Origin: Terriglobia bacterium
GTDB taxonomy: Bacteria; Acidobacteriota; Terriglobia; Bryobacterales; Bryobacteraceae
Reading direction: 5' to 3'
Assembly (NCBI GenBank): GCA_020073615.1
Contig: JAIQEX010000044.1
Location: forward strand, 1-44,328
DNA length: 44,328 bases
Under the pieces are notes generated by a model. The model worked only from the letters and a program-made list of their open reading frames with translations. It did no database searches and was not told the origin of the DNA. Made by a program: the position numbers and the translations under genes. Positions 27,142 through 43,196 of this stretch are shown piece by piece; position 1 is the first letter of the stretch; every line of letters begins with the position of its first letter.

Positions 27142-28830
27142 CTACTGCTGCAGCAGTTGCATGTACGCTCGTTGTGCGTCGGGGTCGGGGCGGCCCTCGT
27201 AGGGATGATCGAGGTAGAGGGCGAGTGAGCGGCGGGCGCGCGCACGGTCCCCCGAGCGAATGAAGAAATCGCCCAGCGTACGGGCGCACAACGAGAATTC
27301 GGGGTCGCGCTCGATGCGCAGGCGGCACTCCGCTTCGAGATGGTCGACAATGCGGCTCTTATCGAGCACGGGAACTCCGGCAGGGACCTCGCGCAGGAAG
27401 ACCAGCGCCTGCGGCTCGTCGTAGACCAGCTTCCAATCGGCCGCTTCGGGCTGGGTGAGGGCGCCTACCAGGGGATACATTTCGCCCGAATAATACTGGA
27501 AGGCGTTCATCACGATAGCGCCGATGCCGTAGCGGGCTAGCGCACGATAGCGCGCGGCGTCGGCCGGCGGGGCGCCGAGGATCTGGCGATAATCGCCGAA
27601 CACCGTCTCGCTCAGCGCGCGTCCGTCAATGAAGACCCGCTCGCCCTTCCAGATGAGGTAGCCGCCGTATTCGTAGGTGTTGAAGAGCGGCGCGGAAACT
27701 TTGGCCTGGCGCAGGAAGGCGGCGGCGCCGGCGGGAAATCGCCACTCGGCGGCGCGCAACTGGAAAAACGCGCCGCTGGCCGTGCCCCAGCCGACCGCCG
27801 CCACCAGCGCACCGGCGAAGGCATAAGCGAACGGCACGGGCAGGCGCCGCTTCCACGGGAAGTACGCGGCAATCAGGACGGGCGCCAGGATGCCGATCAG
27901 CATCTCGTTGCGGAAGGCGGTGAGCGAGGCCGCCGCAAACGCCGCAAACAGCAGCCAGTCGGCCGGGCGCACGCGCTTCCAGTTAAGGAGCAGCGCCAGG
28001 GCCGCGGCGTAGAGCAGAATATCGAAGGCCCAGGGAGGCCCCCAGAGATCGGCGCGCGCCCATTCGATGAGCGTGCTTTGCAGCGGGCTCTGGCGGTAGC
28101 GCAACACGGTGGCAAGCGCCGCGAAGCCGTTGGGATTGACGCCGGAGACCAGCACGGCGAGGCCGCTTGCGAGCAGCATCCGGCGTGCCTCCGGAGCGCG
28201 CCGGACGAGCGCTTCGGCGCAGTAGGCGGCGCACACCACCCAGCCCAGGAAGAAGCCGCCATGGCAGTTGGCCCAAACCAGCGCCAGCACCGGCAGCAGC
28301 CACAGGCGGCGGCGCTGTTCGCAAATGAGCAGGAACGCCGCGGTGAAGACGTAGCTCAGGATGCCTGGGCGGTCGTGGGCAAACTCGATGGCCAGCGCGG
28401 CGGCGGCCAGCGCGGCGGCGATGCCCCACAGCCAGGAACCGGTGCGCAGGCGCGCCAGCAAGCCCACCATCCCGCACAGCACCGTGAGCAGGAGCGCCTT
28501 CCACAGGACCACGGCAGGGAAGCCGCCCACCCGCCAGACCAGGTACCACACCGCCTGCGCCAGCCACTCGTGCGTGAGGTTGAAGCGGCGCGTGACCTCC
28601 TCGCCGGGGTAAGCGGGCGCGGCGCCGGCCGTGGTGTAGGCGAACGGATCGGGCGTGGGCAGCCTGTGGTGCTCGACGATGTATTCGCCGGTCTTGAGGT
28701 GCCACCAGAAGTCGGGATCGACGATTTCGGTGGAGAACCAGCCGAGGAGCACGAGCGCGGCGAGGAAGAGCAGGACGGGGATGACCCACCGCGCGGGCGA
28801 GGTTGGCACCGGAGAAACTGGCTTACGCAA
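27142..28830 (-). CDS. polytopic membrane protein with C-terminal TPR-like segment
   Basis: The 562-residue protein has about ten hydrophobic segments between residues 15 and 370, beginning WVIPVLLFLAALVLLGW. A conserved-looking extracytoplasmic motif DPDFWWHLKTGEYI follows the first helix. After residue 370 is a soluble domain (FNTYEYGGYLIW, FIDGRALSE), and the last 60 residues look like one or two TPR units. The overall plan resembles GT-C-type glycosyltransferase relatives or O-antigen-like membrane proteins in Acidobacteria, but no catalytic DxD/ExD can be named with confidence. It is separated from the preceding gene by about 50 bases. Function unknown. Confidence 0.75.
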   Translation of the reverse strand: MRKPVSPVPTSPARWVIPVLLFLAALVLLGWFSTEIVDPDFWWHLKTGEYIVEHHRLPTPDPFAYTTAGAAPAYPGEEVTRRFNLTHEWLAQAVWYLVWRVGGFPAVVLWKALLLTVLCGMVGLLARLRTGSWLWGIAAALAAAALAIEFAHDRPGILSYVFTAAFLLICEQRRRLWLLPVLALVWANCHGGFFLGWVVCAAYCAEALVRRAPEARRMLLASGLAVLVSGVNPNGFAALATVLRYRQSPLQSTLIEWARADLWGPPWAFDILLYAAALALLLNWKRVRPADWLLFAAFAAASLTAFRNEMLIGILAPVLIAAYFPWKRRLPVPFAYAFAGALVAAVGWGTASGAFFQLRAAEWRFPAGAAAFLRQAKVSAPLFNTYEYGGYLIWKGERVFIDGRALSETVFGDYRQILGAPPADAARYRALARYGIGAIVMNAFQYYSGEMYPLVGALTQPEAADWKLVYDEPQALVFLREVPAGVPVLDKSRIVDHLEAECRLRIERDPEFSLCARTLGDFFIRSGDRARARRSLALYLDHPYEGRPDPDAQRAYMQLLQQ

Positions 28831-28879
28831 GCTTCGAGGATAGCATTGGGGGCGGAACGGGGCGGCGATCCGGTACCGG

Positions 28880-29265
28880 CTACTGTTGGGGTAGCTGGCC
28901 TTTCAGTTCCGCGACCCGGACGTAGAGATCGTCGATGGCCCGCTGCTGGGCCGCCAGGGTAGCGGCCGTGGTGCTGTCGATGCGCTCCCCCTCGGTCAGC
29001 GACTTGCTCAATGGGCCGCCGTGGTCATCAGGAACGCGCTCATGTTGATCTCCGTGCGCTCCACGCGCCGTTCGATGCGCTCCAGGCGCACGGTGAGCTC
29101 CAGCCGCAGGTCGGACAGACTGGTGGTGAGGGCTTCGACCGCGCGCTCCAGGCGGGCGCTCATGCGCGCCTCGCTTTCGGTAACCGCGCGCTCCAGGCGG
29201 GCGCCCCTGCGCGCCTCGCTTTCGGTAACGATGGCGCGAATTTGCCCCAGGTCTTCCGGTGTCAT
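28880..29265 (-). pseudogene. small coiled-coil protein gene broken by a frameshift
   Basis: The ATG at 29265 opens 85 codons that stop at 29008-29010. They encode charged coiled coil with an internal duplication (TESEARRGARLERAV followed by TESEARMSARLERAV). A second frame starting exactly there continues the coiled coil as SLTEGERIDSTTAATLA to LKGQLPQQ and ends at 28880. A one-base change near 29005-29015 would join them into about 127 residues. It could be a true pseudogene, programmed frameshifting or a sequencing error. Function unknown. Confidence 0.6.
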
Positions 29266-29327
29266 GGCGACCGTGTCTACTCTCGATGATACTCCGGGGT
29301 TGCTTGCGAAGAAAGGACGACACAGAC

Positions 29328-29369
29328 AAAAACAGCCGCCGGCACTCGCGCTGGCGAATGACCGGCGGC
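29328..29369 (-). terminator. intrinsic terminator downstream of rpoC
   Basis: On the minus strand an 8-bp GC stem (29362-29369 with 29335-29342) closes a 19-base loop and is followed by CTGTTTTTG. It lies 22 bases after the rpoC stop codon and fits a Rho-independent terminator of the ribosomal protein/RNA polymerase operon. Confidence 0.7.
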
Positions 29370-29391
29370 TCGCGATTCGTGTTGCGGTTAC

Positions 29392-33606
<4,215 letters not shown>

Positions 33607-33631
33607 AATTGCCTCCAGTTCCAAAGCTCTT

Positions 33632-33756
33632 GGGGGCCGGGGGCTGGGGGCCGGGGACCGGGGGAAGGAAACTCGCTGCGCTCGCGTCTTTTCCAGAACG
33701 CTGCGAGCGAAGCGAGCCGCCTTCCCCTGGCCCCTGGCCCCTGGCCCCCGGCCCCT
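33632..33756. repeat. 125-bp imperfect palindrome (REP/MITE-like) in the rpoB-rpoC spacer
   Basis: The outer arms 33632-33668 and 33720-33756 are inverted copies matching at roughly 31 of 37 positions, rich in GGGGGCCGGGG. The inner arms 33672-33685 and 33703-33716 match at 13 of 14. The transcribed form can fold into one long hairpin with a small loop. No U-tract follows. The C-rich arms resemble the tandem repeat at 26976-27136. Confidence 0.8.
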
Positions 33757-33760
33757 GTTC

Positions 33761-38059
<4,299 letters not shown>

Positions 38060-38388
38060 TCGTAAATACTCCTGACGAGCCGAACCGGCAACGCGGGAAA
38101 CGTCGCCTAACAGTACCTAGCCAACGGCGCCGCAAAAGAGGCCGGCGCCGAACGATTAAACAGGGGCAGGAGGCGAACTGCCGGGGACCCGCCAACCGGA
38201 GGTTCCGCGGCAAGATTCGCGAAGAGAACGCGACTGATGGAAGCGCGGGCGCAGGAATTCCGCAAGATCCCTGGGGGAACACAGACGCACAGAAATCCCC
38301 TCTCTGCAGTTGCGCCGGAACTGCAATTGAAGTACCAGGATTTGGGAATCAAGGTCACCAATTGGGATCGAATCCGCTGATCGAAAGC
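38060..38388 (-). other. long 5' leader of rpoB without a gene
   Basis: About 330 bases between the candidate promoter and the rpoB ATG contain no convincing ORF; short open frames there lack ribosome-binding sites and family resemblance. The region is less GC-rich than the genes and holds only small local inverted repeats. It may be an untranslated regulatory leader. Confidence 0.5.
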
Positions 38389-38398
38389 CCAACTACCA

Positions 38399-38427
38399 AT
38401 ACTACCAGGGCTTACGCCCTTCGTCAA
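38399..38427 (-). promoter_or_regulatory. sigma-70-type promoter upstream of rpoBC
   Basis: On the minus strand TTGACG (38427-38422) and TAGTAT (38404-38399) are separated by exactly 17 bases. Transcription would start near 38392, giving a leader of about 330 bases before rpoB. The promoter lies directly after the candidate rplL terminator. Confidence 0.55.
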
Positions 38428-38433
38428 ACCGCC

Positions 38434-38478
38434 AAAAAAACACGCCCTCCCGCCGGCCCTCGCCCGCGGGCCAGGGGG
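38434..38478 (-). terminator. candidate attenuator/terminator after rplL
   Basis: On the minus strand a GC stem (38468-38472 with 38455-38459, plus further G/C pairing outside) is followed after about 14 bases by seven Ts (38440-38434). The distance from stem to T-run is long, so termination would be partial. This fits the known attenuation between rplL and rpoB in other bacteria. Confidence 0.4.
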
Positions 38479-38488
38479 ATGGCTGCGG

Positions 38489-38866
38489 CTATTTCACTTC
38501 CACGGTGGCGCCGGCGTCGGTGAACTTCTTCCGGATGGCCTCCGCCTCGTCCTTGCTGACGCCTTCCTTGATGGGCTTCGGGGCGCCGTCCACCAGGTCC
38601 TTGGCTTCCTTCAGCCCGAGGCTGGTCACTTCGCGTACCGCCTTGATCACGTTGATCTTGTTGGCGCCGGTCACGGTCAACACGACGGTAAACTCGGTTT
38701 TCTCCTCCGCCGCCGGGGCCGCTGCCGCGGGGCCGCCTGCCACTGCCACCGGAGCCGCCGCCGCCGCCGAAACTCCCAGCTTCTCCTCGAGCAGCTTCAC
38801 CAGTTGCGAAGCCTCGAGCAGCGTCAATCCTTGAATCTGATCCGCAATTGCGTTTATGTCCGCCAT
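38489..38866 (-). CDS. rplL: 50S ribosomal protein L7/L12
   Basis: The 125-residue protein has the three usual parts: an N-terminal dimerisation helix region ([20 protein letters not shown]), an alanine/proline-rich hinge (about 33-54), and the conserved C-terminal domain ([32 protein letters not shown]). It forms the ribosomal stalk that recruits translation GTPases. AAGGAG precedes the ATG. It follows rplJ by 42 bases and is separated from rpoB by 429 bases. Confidence 0.98.
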   Translation of the reverse strand: MADINAIADQIQGLTLLEASQLVKLLEEKLGVSAAAAAPVAVAGGPAAAAPAAEEKTEFTVVLTVTGANKINVIKAVREVTSLGLKEAKDLVDGAPKPIKEGVSKDEAEAIRKKFTDAGATVEVK

Positions 38867-38908
38867 TTTAAAACTCCTTAAATTCTTGCGCTATCGGCTT
38901 TCAGCTCT

Positions 38909-39442
38909 TCAGCCTTCCGCCTGGAACTTGTTCTCTTTCACGCCCTGGTCCACAACCACCGCCAGATTGCGGCCCACGGCGCCTATGGCCGTCGCCAGCC
39001 GCTGCGCCGGTGCGTTGATCAGGTACAGCAGCTTGGCGAAGATCTCGTCCTTCGACGGCATGGTGGCGAGATCCTGGATTGCCCGGATGTCGATCACGCG
39101 GCCTTCCACCAACCCCGCTTTGAAGGTGAAGGTGGGATTAGCCTTGGCATAAGCCGTCAGCGCCTTGGCCAGCGCCACCGGATCTTCGCTGGTGTAGGCC
39201 ACCGAGGTCATGCCGCGCAGCCCCTTGAGGATGGGCGCCGCGGCGGTGCCTTCCGACGCAATCTCCGCCAGGTTGTTCTTGACCACGCGATACTTGCCGC
39301 CCGCCGCCCGCACCGCTTTGCGCAACTCGAAATCCTGCCCCACCTTGAGCTTCTCGTAGCCGGTGACAAACAGGTTCCGCAGCCGCGCCAGGTCCTGGCG
39401 CAACGCGTCGATATCCTTCTTCTTGTCGTCCTTGTTTTTCAT
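38909..39442 (-). CDS. rplJ: 50S ribosomal protein L10
   Basis: The 177-residue protein matches L10, including YRVVKNNLAEIAS near 52-64 and the C-terminal stalk-binding helix region (PAQRLATAIGAVGRNLAVV). It anchors L7/L12 dimers to the 23S rRNA and in other bacteria represses its own operon by binding the leader. Here only 18 bases separate it from rplA, so any L10 leader must lie within rplA or be absent. The N-terminus is unusually lysine/aspartate-rich (KNKDDKKKDID). Confidence 0.97.
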   Translation of the reverse strand: MKNKDDKKKDIDALRQDLARLRNLFVTGYEKLKVGQDFELRKAVRAAGGKYRVVKNNLAEIASEGTAAAPILKGLRGMTSVAYTSEDPVALAKALTAYAKANPTFTFKAGLVEGRVIDIRAIQDLATMPSKDEIFAKLLYLINAPAQRLATAIGAVGRNLAVVVDQGVKENKFQAEG

Positions 39443-39460
39443 GGAAACTTCCCTGTGTGT

Positions 39461-40174
39461 CTAGCTGGCCGCCGCCTTGACGCTGAACGGCGTGGTATCC
39501 ACGGCCACCCCCGGGCTCATCGTGGAGCAGATGGTGGCGCTGCGCACGTACTTGCCCTTGGCCACCGCCGGCTTGGCCTTGATCACCGCCGAGATCAGGG
39601 TGGCCGCGTTTTCCACCAGCTTGCCCGCCTCGAAGCTGATCTTGCCCACCGGAGCGTGAATGATGCCCGTCTTATCGACGCGGAATTCCACTTTGCCGGC
39701 CTTGATCTCGCGGATGGCCTTCACCACGTCCACCGTCACCGTGCCCGTCTTGGGGTTGGGCATGAGCCCGCGCGGGCCCAGCACTTTCCCCAGCTTGCCG
39801 ACCGAGCGCATCATGTCCGGGGTGGCGATCACCGCGTCGAAATCGGTCCAGCCTTCCGACTGGATCTTGTTCACCATGTCGTCGCCGCCCACAAAATCGG
39901 CGCCCGCTTCCGACGCCTCCCGCTGCTTGTCGCCGCTGGCAATGACCAGCACCTTCTTGGACTTTCCCAGCCCGTTGGGCATCACCACCGTGCCCCGCAC
40001 CATCTGGTCGGCATGCTTGGGATCAACCCCGAGACGCATATGGATCTCCACCGTCTCGTCGAACTTGGCGTACTTGATTTTCTTGAGAAGCGGAACGGCC
40101 TCTTCGAGCTGGTACTCCCTGCCCTCGACCTGCTTCTTTGCTGTTTGGTATTGTTTACCGGGATTGCGTGCCAT
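39461..40174 (-). CDS. rplA: 50S ribosomal protein L1
   Basis: The 237-residue protein is L1, with [20 protein letters not shown] near residues 41-60 and the signature [15 protein letters not shown] near 133-147. It binds 23S rRNA at the L1 stalk and is a translational repressor of its own mRNA in other bacteria. It is the first gene of this cluster: no rplK, nusG or secE lies upstream, where a terminator and a PEP-CTERM gene are found instead. GAGGA precedes the ATG. Confidence 0.98.
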   Translation of the reverse strand: MARNPGKQYQTAKKQVEGREYQLEEAVPLLKKIKYAKFDETVEIHMRLGVDPKHADQMVRGTVVMPNGLGKSKKVLVIASGDKQREASEAGADFVGGDDMVNKIQSEGWTDFDAVIATPDMMRSVGKLGKVLGPRGLMPNPKTGTVTVDVVKAIREIKAGKVEFRVDKTGIIHAPVGKISFEAGKLVENAATLISAVIKAKPAVAKGKYVRSATICSTMSPGVAVDTTPFSVKAAAS

Positions 40175-40257
40175 GTTTCCTCATTGGTGCAAGCGGTCCG
40201 TTCCCAAACAGGCAAACGAACCTCCCACTGAGCATTTTTCAAAAAGGGACAGCAACT

Positions 40258-40287
40258 AATCTACCAGATCGCGGCGGGTGGTGTCTA
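40258..40287 (-). promoter_or_regulatory. candidate promoter of the rplAJL cluster
   Basis: On the minus strand TAGACA (40287-40282) and TAGATT (40263-40258) are spaced by 18 bases, with a leader of about 75 bases before rplA. It lies just downstream of the terminator at 40307-40346, as expected if rplA starts a transcription unit. The leader could carry an L1-binding site, but I cannot identify one. Confidence 0.4.
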
Positions 40288-40306
40288 GCGGGAGTCGCAA
40301 GCGGTG

Positions 40307-40346
40307 AAAACGCCTGCCCCACGCCACAACGTGGGACAGGCGCTTT
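40307..40346. terminator. bidirectional intrinsic terminator downstream of the first PEP-CTERM gene
   Basis: Bases 40311-40323 pair with 40330-40342 (13 bp, one mismatch, 6-base loop). The stem is flanked by AAAA on the left and TTTT on the right, so it can work on both strands. It insulates the ribosomal cluster from the PEP-CTERM gene. Confidence 0.75.
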
Positions 40347-40376
40347 TCATCAACGGTCTACGCGCAATTCCGGCCC

Positions 40377-41234
40377 CTACGCCCGCTTGCGGCGGCGGAG
40401 CGAGCCCACAACCAGCAGCGCGCCTACGGCGAGCGCGGCCGTGCCGGGTTCGGGCGTTTGCGACGCCAGGCTGACGTTGTCGATGTAAAACCCATGGTCC
40501 AAGGTAGCTGGCGCCGCGGCTCCCCCCGCACGGAACAGCAGCGAGTTCACCGGCGAAAGTCCACCCCCGCCGCCGTCGGACGTCGGCCCGAACCTATAGA
40601 AGTCCTCCCACGTGGTGCCGGTAGCCACAGTCGTGCCGTCGAGAACGAGTTTGACCACGTCGTTGCCCGGACCGTCGAGGAACGACACCGTCAGATCGAC
40701 GCTATGCCAGGTGGCGTAATCGAGATGGGTGGCTACCTGTTGGTATTGAAAACCCCCGTCCAGACTCCAGTCGTAAAAGCCCAGATTCAGCCCGTTGACC
40801 GCGTCGTCGCCCATTCCCACCCACGTCATGCGCGCGCCCGCGCCGTTATCGGCGCTGACGCTGATGAACAGACCGTCCTGCAGCCCTCCCGTTGCCGACT
40901 TGAAGGACCAGGACGCTTCGAACGTATCGAGCGCCCCGGCAATCGACGATTCGCCGGCCGGCGTCGCCAGGTGCTGCGTGAAGGTCTGGTCGCCGAAAGA
41001 GCCGCTCGTAATCCCGCTCGAAATGCGCAGGCTCTGGTCGCCGCCGAGCGCCGCACCGTTGCTCACCACGGCGTCGTAATTACCGCTCTTCGACCATCCC
41101 TGCTGTCCGTTGATATTCCCCACCGTAAAGGCCGGCTGTTCGAATCCGAAGACCACTTGATCGGCCCTTGCGGCACCGGCCGAAACCACGGCAAAAAGCA
41201 GTGCGGAATGCAATAAACGTCTGGAATGAAGCAA
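40377..41234 (-). CDS. PEP-CTERM sorted extracellular protein with lectin-like fold
   Basis: The 285-residue protein has a signal peptide (LLHSALLFAVVSAGAARAD), a beta-rich body resembling concanavalin/LamG-like domains (DGLFISVSADNGAG, WHSVDLTVSFLDGPG), and a C-terminal sorting signal: TPEPGTAALAVG followed by a hydrophobic helix and RRRKRA. Such proteins are processed by exosortase and exported to the surface or exopolysaccharide layer. No exosortase gene lies in the window. The TTG at 41234 is chosen because AAAGGAG lies eight bases upstream and the signal peptide starts there; the frame is open to 41306. Confidence 0.85.
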   Translation of the reverse strand: MLHSRRLLHSALLFAVVSAGAARADQVVFGFEQPAFTVGNINGQQGWSKSGNYDAVVSNGAALGGDQSLRISSGITSGSFGDQTFTQHLATPAGESSIAGALDTFEASWSFKSATGGLQDGLFISVSADNGAGARMTWVGMGDDAVNGLNLGFYDWSLDGGFQYQQVATHLDYATWHSVDLTVSFLDGPGNDVVKLVLDGTTVATGTTWEDFYRFGPTSDGGGGGLSPVNSLLFRAGGAAAPATLDHGFYIDNVSLASQTPEPGTAALAVGALLVVGSLRRRKRA

Positions 41235-41359
41235 TTTGAGTTCTCCTTTTTCGAGTAAAGTAAAACTGGAGCCATTTGGCCGGGTGCTTCGGGGAAATCC
41301 GTACAAAGCCCGGCCAAATCCTATATCAGGTTTTTGGGGATATTAATGTCTGAAATACT

Positions 41360-41388
41360 AGTATGAAACGACGGCCCAAGCTTGTAAA
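41360..41388 (-). promoter_or_regulatory. candidate promoter of the first PEP-CTERM gene
   Basis: On the minus strand TTTACA (41388-41383) and CATACT (41365-41360) are separated by 17 bases, about 125 bases before the start codon. The rest of the 362-base gap (41235-41596) shows no gene; near 41558-41572 there is a short GC hairpin that might end the second PEP-CTERM transcript. Confidence 0.4.
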
Positions 41389-41596
41389 GTCCGCTTAGTA
41401 CTGCTGGTAACAGACGCGGCCAAACGTGTCACAGTGCGCCGGCGCGGCAGGCGGCGCGGATGATGCTGCCTCCCTCGGCCGGCGGTTCAGACAAGTACGT
41501 TTTCAGATGATTGCTGAGAATTCTTTCGGAGGAAAGCAGCCCATAAATGCGCGTCCCGCCGGCTTCCGGCAGAGCGCCAGGGCTTGCGGGAGGGCG

Positions 41597-42547
41597 TTAC
41601 TTGGCGTACCGCCGGCGCAGGAGAAGCAGGCCGGCGATTCCGCCGCACATCATGGCCAGGGTGGCCGGCTCGGGTTGGTCGGCCAGCCGGTAGTTGGTCA
41701 CATTGACCCCGTTCCTGGTGGAGCCGCCTGCGTAGATGACGCCTGCCTCGCCGATTCCCTGCTGGTTCAGAGCGCCCATCTGGGGCAGCGGCGGCGCGTT
41801 GATCTGCTCGATGAAGCTCAGATTGGCCAGCGCTACCGGATCCAGGGCGCTGTTCGAGTTAGCGGCGGTGGAGTGCCGGAAGAGATCCCCCACAACCGTC
41901 AGTAAGCCGGTCGAGGAAAGGGTATAGTTGAAGTCCAGGCGATACCACGTACCGGCGGCGATATTGGCGTTGTTGGTCAGCCGGACGCTCGCTATAGGGC
42001 CGTTTCCCAAGGCATTGCCGGTTTGGCTGATCAGATACAGCGCCAGGGTGGTCACCGCGTTGGTCGTGCCCGCTGTGCCGTTGCCTTGATGGTCCACCGT
42101 CATCGCCAGGCCCACTTGCCCGGTCCCCTCATTGAACATCCCCAGCAGTCCCACCAGCTTTTCCGTCAGGCCGGTTTGCCCGGTCGCGTTGTTGAAGTCC
42201 GCCATCTCGAAATCCAGGGACTCGGTCACATGCTTGGTGGTCAACAGATCCGCCGGCGCCAACGACGGGCTCGTATCGTAGAGCGTCCAGTCGGCCGTGG
42301 GCCCGCCGGTCACCCCCGCGAAGGTCAAGCCCGACGTATTGAAGGTCCCGGTGGTGATGGTTCCCCTGTTGATCGAGCTGTTATTCAGAAAATCGCGGAA
42401 TATTCCGGAGGTCTGGCTCGCATTATTGCTGTAGTCGGTGGTTGTGAAGGTGGAAAAGACAGCCGTGCTTGCCTGCGCGGCGATATTCAATACGAAAACG
42501 CCAATAAATACCGCCCCGATTGTCGAATATGTTTTTTTGGCCGCCAT
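41597..42547 (-). CDS. second PEP-CTERM sorted extracellular protein
   Basis: The 316-residue protein has a signal segment (TIGAVFIGVFVLNIAAQAS), a serine/threonine/asparagine-rich body (TDYSNNASQTSGIF, NFNYTLSSTG-like stretches) and a C-terminal tripartite sorting tail: QPEPATLAMMCGG, a hydrophobic stretch and LRRRYAK. It shares the sorting signal but not obvious body sequence with its neighbour. The body is less GC-rich than most genes here. It has a good promoter of its own (42577-42605). The role is probably structural or adhesive at the surface, inferred from the sorting signal. Confidence 0.85.
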   Translation of the reverse strand: MAAKKTYSTIGAVFIGVFVLNIAAQASTAVFSTFTTTDYSNNASQTSGIFRDFLNNSSINRGTITTGTFNTSGLTFAGVTGGPTADWTLYDTSPSLAPADLLTTKHVTESLDFEMADFNNATGQTGLTEKLVGLLGMFNEGTGQVGLAMTVDHQGNGTAGTTNAVTTLALYLISQTGNALGNGPIASVRLTNNANIAAGTWYRLDFNYTLSSTGLLTVVGDLFRHSTAANSNSALDPVALANLSFIEQINAPPLPQMGALNQQGIGEAGVIYAGGSTRNGVNVTNYRLADQPEPATLAMMCGGIAGLLLLRRRYAK

Positions 42548-42576
42548 AGCATTAACCGATTAATAGACCCTGTACT

Positions 42577-42605
42577 ATTATTAGCGTTTGGGTCTAACCA
42601 GTCAA
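42577..42605 (-). promoter_or_regulatory. sigma-70-type promoter of the second PEP-CTERM gene
   Basis: On the minus strand TTGACT (42605-42600) is followed after 16 bases by TAATAA (42583-42578), or after 17 by AATAAT (42582-42577). It ends about 30 bases before the start codon at 42547. Confidence 0.6.
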
Positions 42606-42611
42606 TGACTA

Positions 42612-42648
42612 CCAGGACTAAGAGTCCTGGGTACTGGTCCCTAGTACC
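42612..42648. repeat. two adjacent hairpins at the end of hpt
   Basis: Bases 42612-42619 pair perfectly with 42623-42630 (3-base loop), and 42630-42635 pair with 42643-42648 (7-base loop). The second stem touches the hpt stop codon. No T-run follows, so they may be a transcript-end structure or operator-like palindromes next to the promoter at 42577-42605. Confidence 0.5.
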
Positions 42649-43187
42649 TAAGTTCCGGAGCTGTCGCCTTCCAGGACGCAAATATCGTCCAGATTGCGGT
42701 ATTTTTCGGCATAGTCGAGGCCGTACCCCACGACGAACTGGTCCGGAATGGCGAATCCGACATAGTTCACGTGCACCGGACGCAGCCGCCGCTCGGGCTT
42801 GTCCAGCAGCGCCGCGATGCGGATCGATTTCGGCCGCCGCTGCTCCAGCAGGTGCATCAGGTAGTTCAAGGTGACGCCGCTATCGACGATGTCCTCTACA
42901 ATCAGCACATCGGCGCCCTCGAGCGAAGCGTCCAGGTCCTTGGTCACCTTCACCTCCCCCGAGCTGGTCTTCCCCTTCCCATAGGTGGAGATGCCCATAA
43001 AGTCGACATAAACGTCGCGCTGCAAGGCGCGCGCCAAGTCCGTGAGGAAGAAACAGGCGCCCTTGAGGATGCAGATCAGGTGCAGGGTGCCCTCGGGGAA
43101 GTCGCGCGAGATCTGCTCGCCCAACTCGCGTATGCGGGCCTGAATCTTCTCCGAAGAGATCAACACCCGCAGCTTGGGATCGACCAT
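42648..43187 (-). CDS. hpt: hypoxanthine phosphoribosyltransferase
   Basis: The 179-residue protein has the PRPP-binding signature VEDIVDSGVTL (97-107), the flexible loop TYGKGKTSSGEV (68-79), and the C-terminal FAIPDQFVVGYGLDY segment typical of Hpt. It salvages hypoxanthine (and often guanine) to the nucleotide. It lies nine bases downstream of the secreted-protein gene, so both may share a transcript. It lies about 30 kb from the purine-type catabolic operon, with no evident link. Confidence 0.96.
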   Translation of the reverse strand: MVDPKLRVLISSEKIQARIRELGEQISRDFPEGTLHLICILKGACFFLTDLARALQRDVYVDFMGISTYGKGKTSSGEVKVTKDLDASLEGADVLIVEDIVDSGVTLNYLMHLLEQRRPKSIRIAALLDKPERRLRPVHVNYVGFAIPDQFVVGYGLDYAEKYRNLDDICVLEGDSSGT

Positions 43188-43196
43188 GGTTGATTA

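Noticed and set aside
38107-38427. 106-codon minus-strand open frame in the rplL-rpoB gap
   Set aside because: No ribosome-binding site, no resemblance to a family, and it overlaps the likely promoter.
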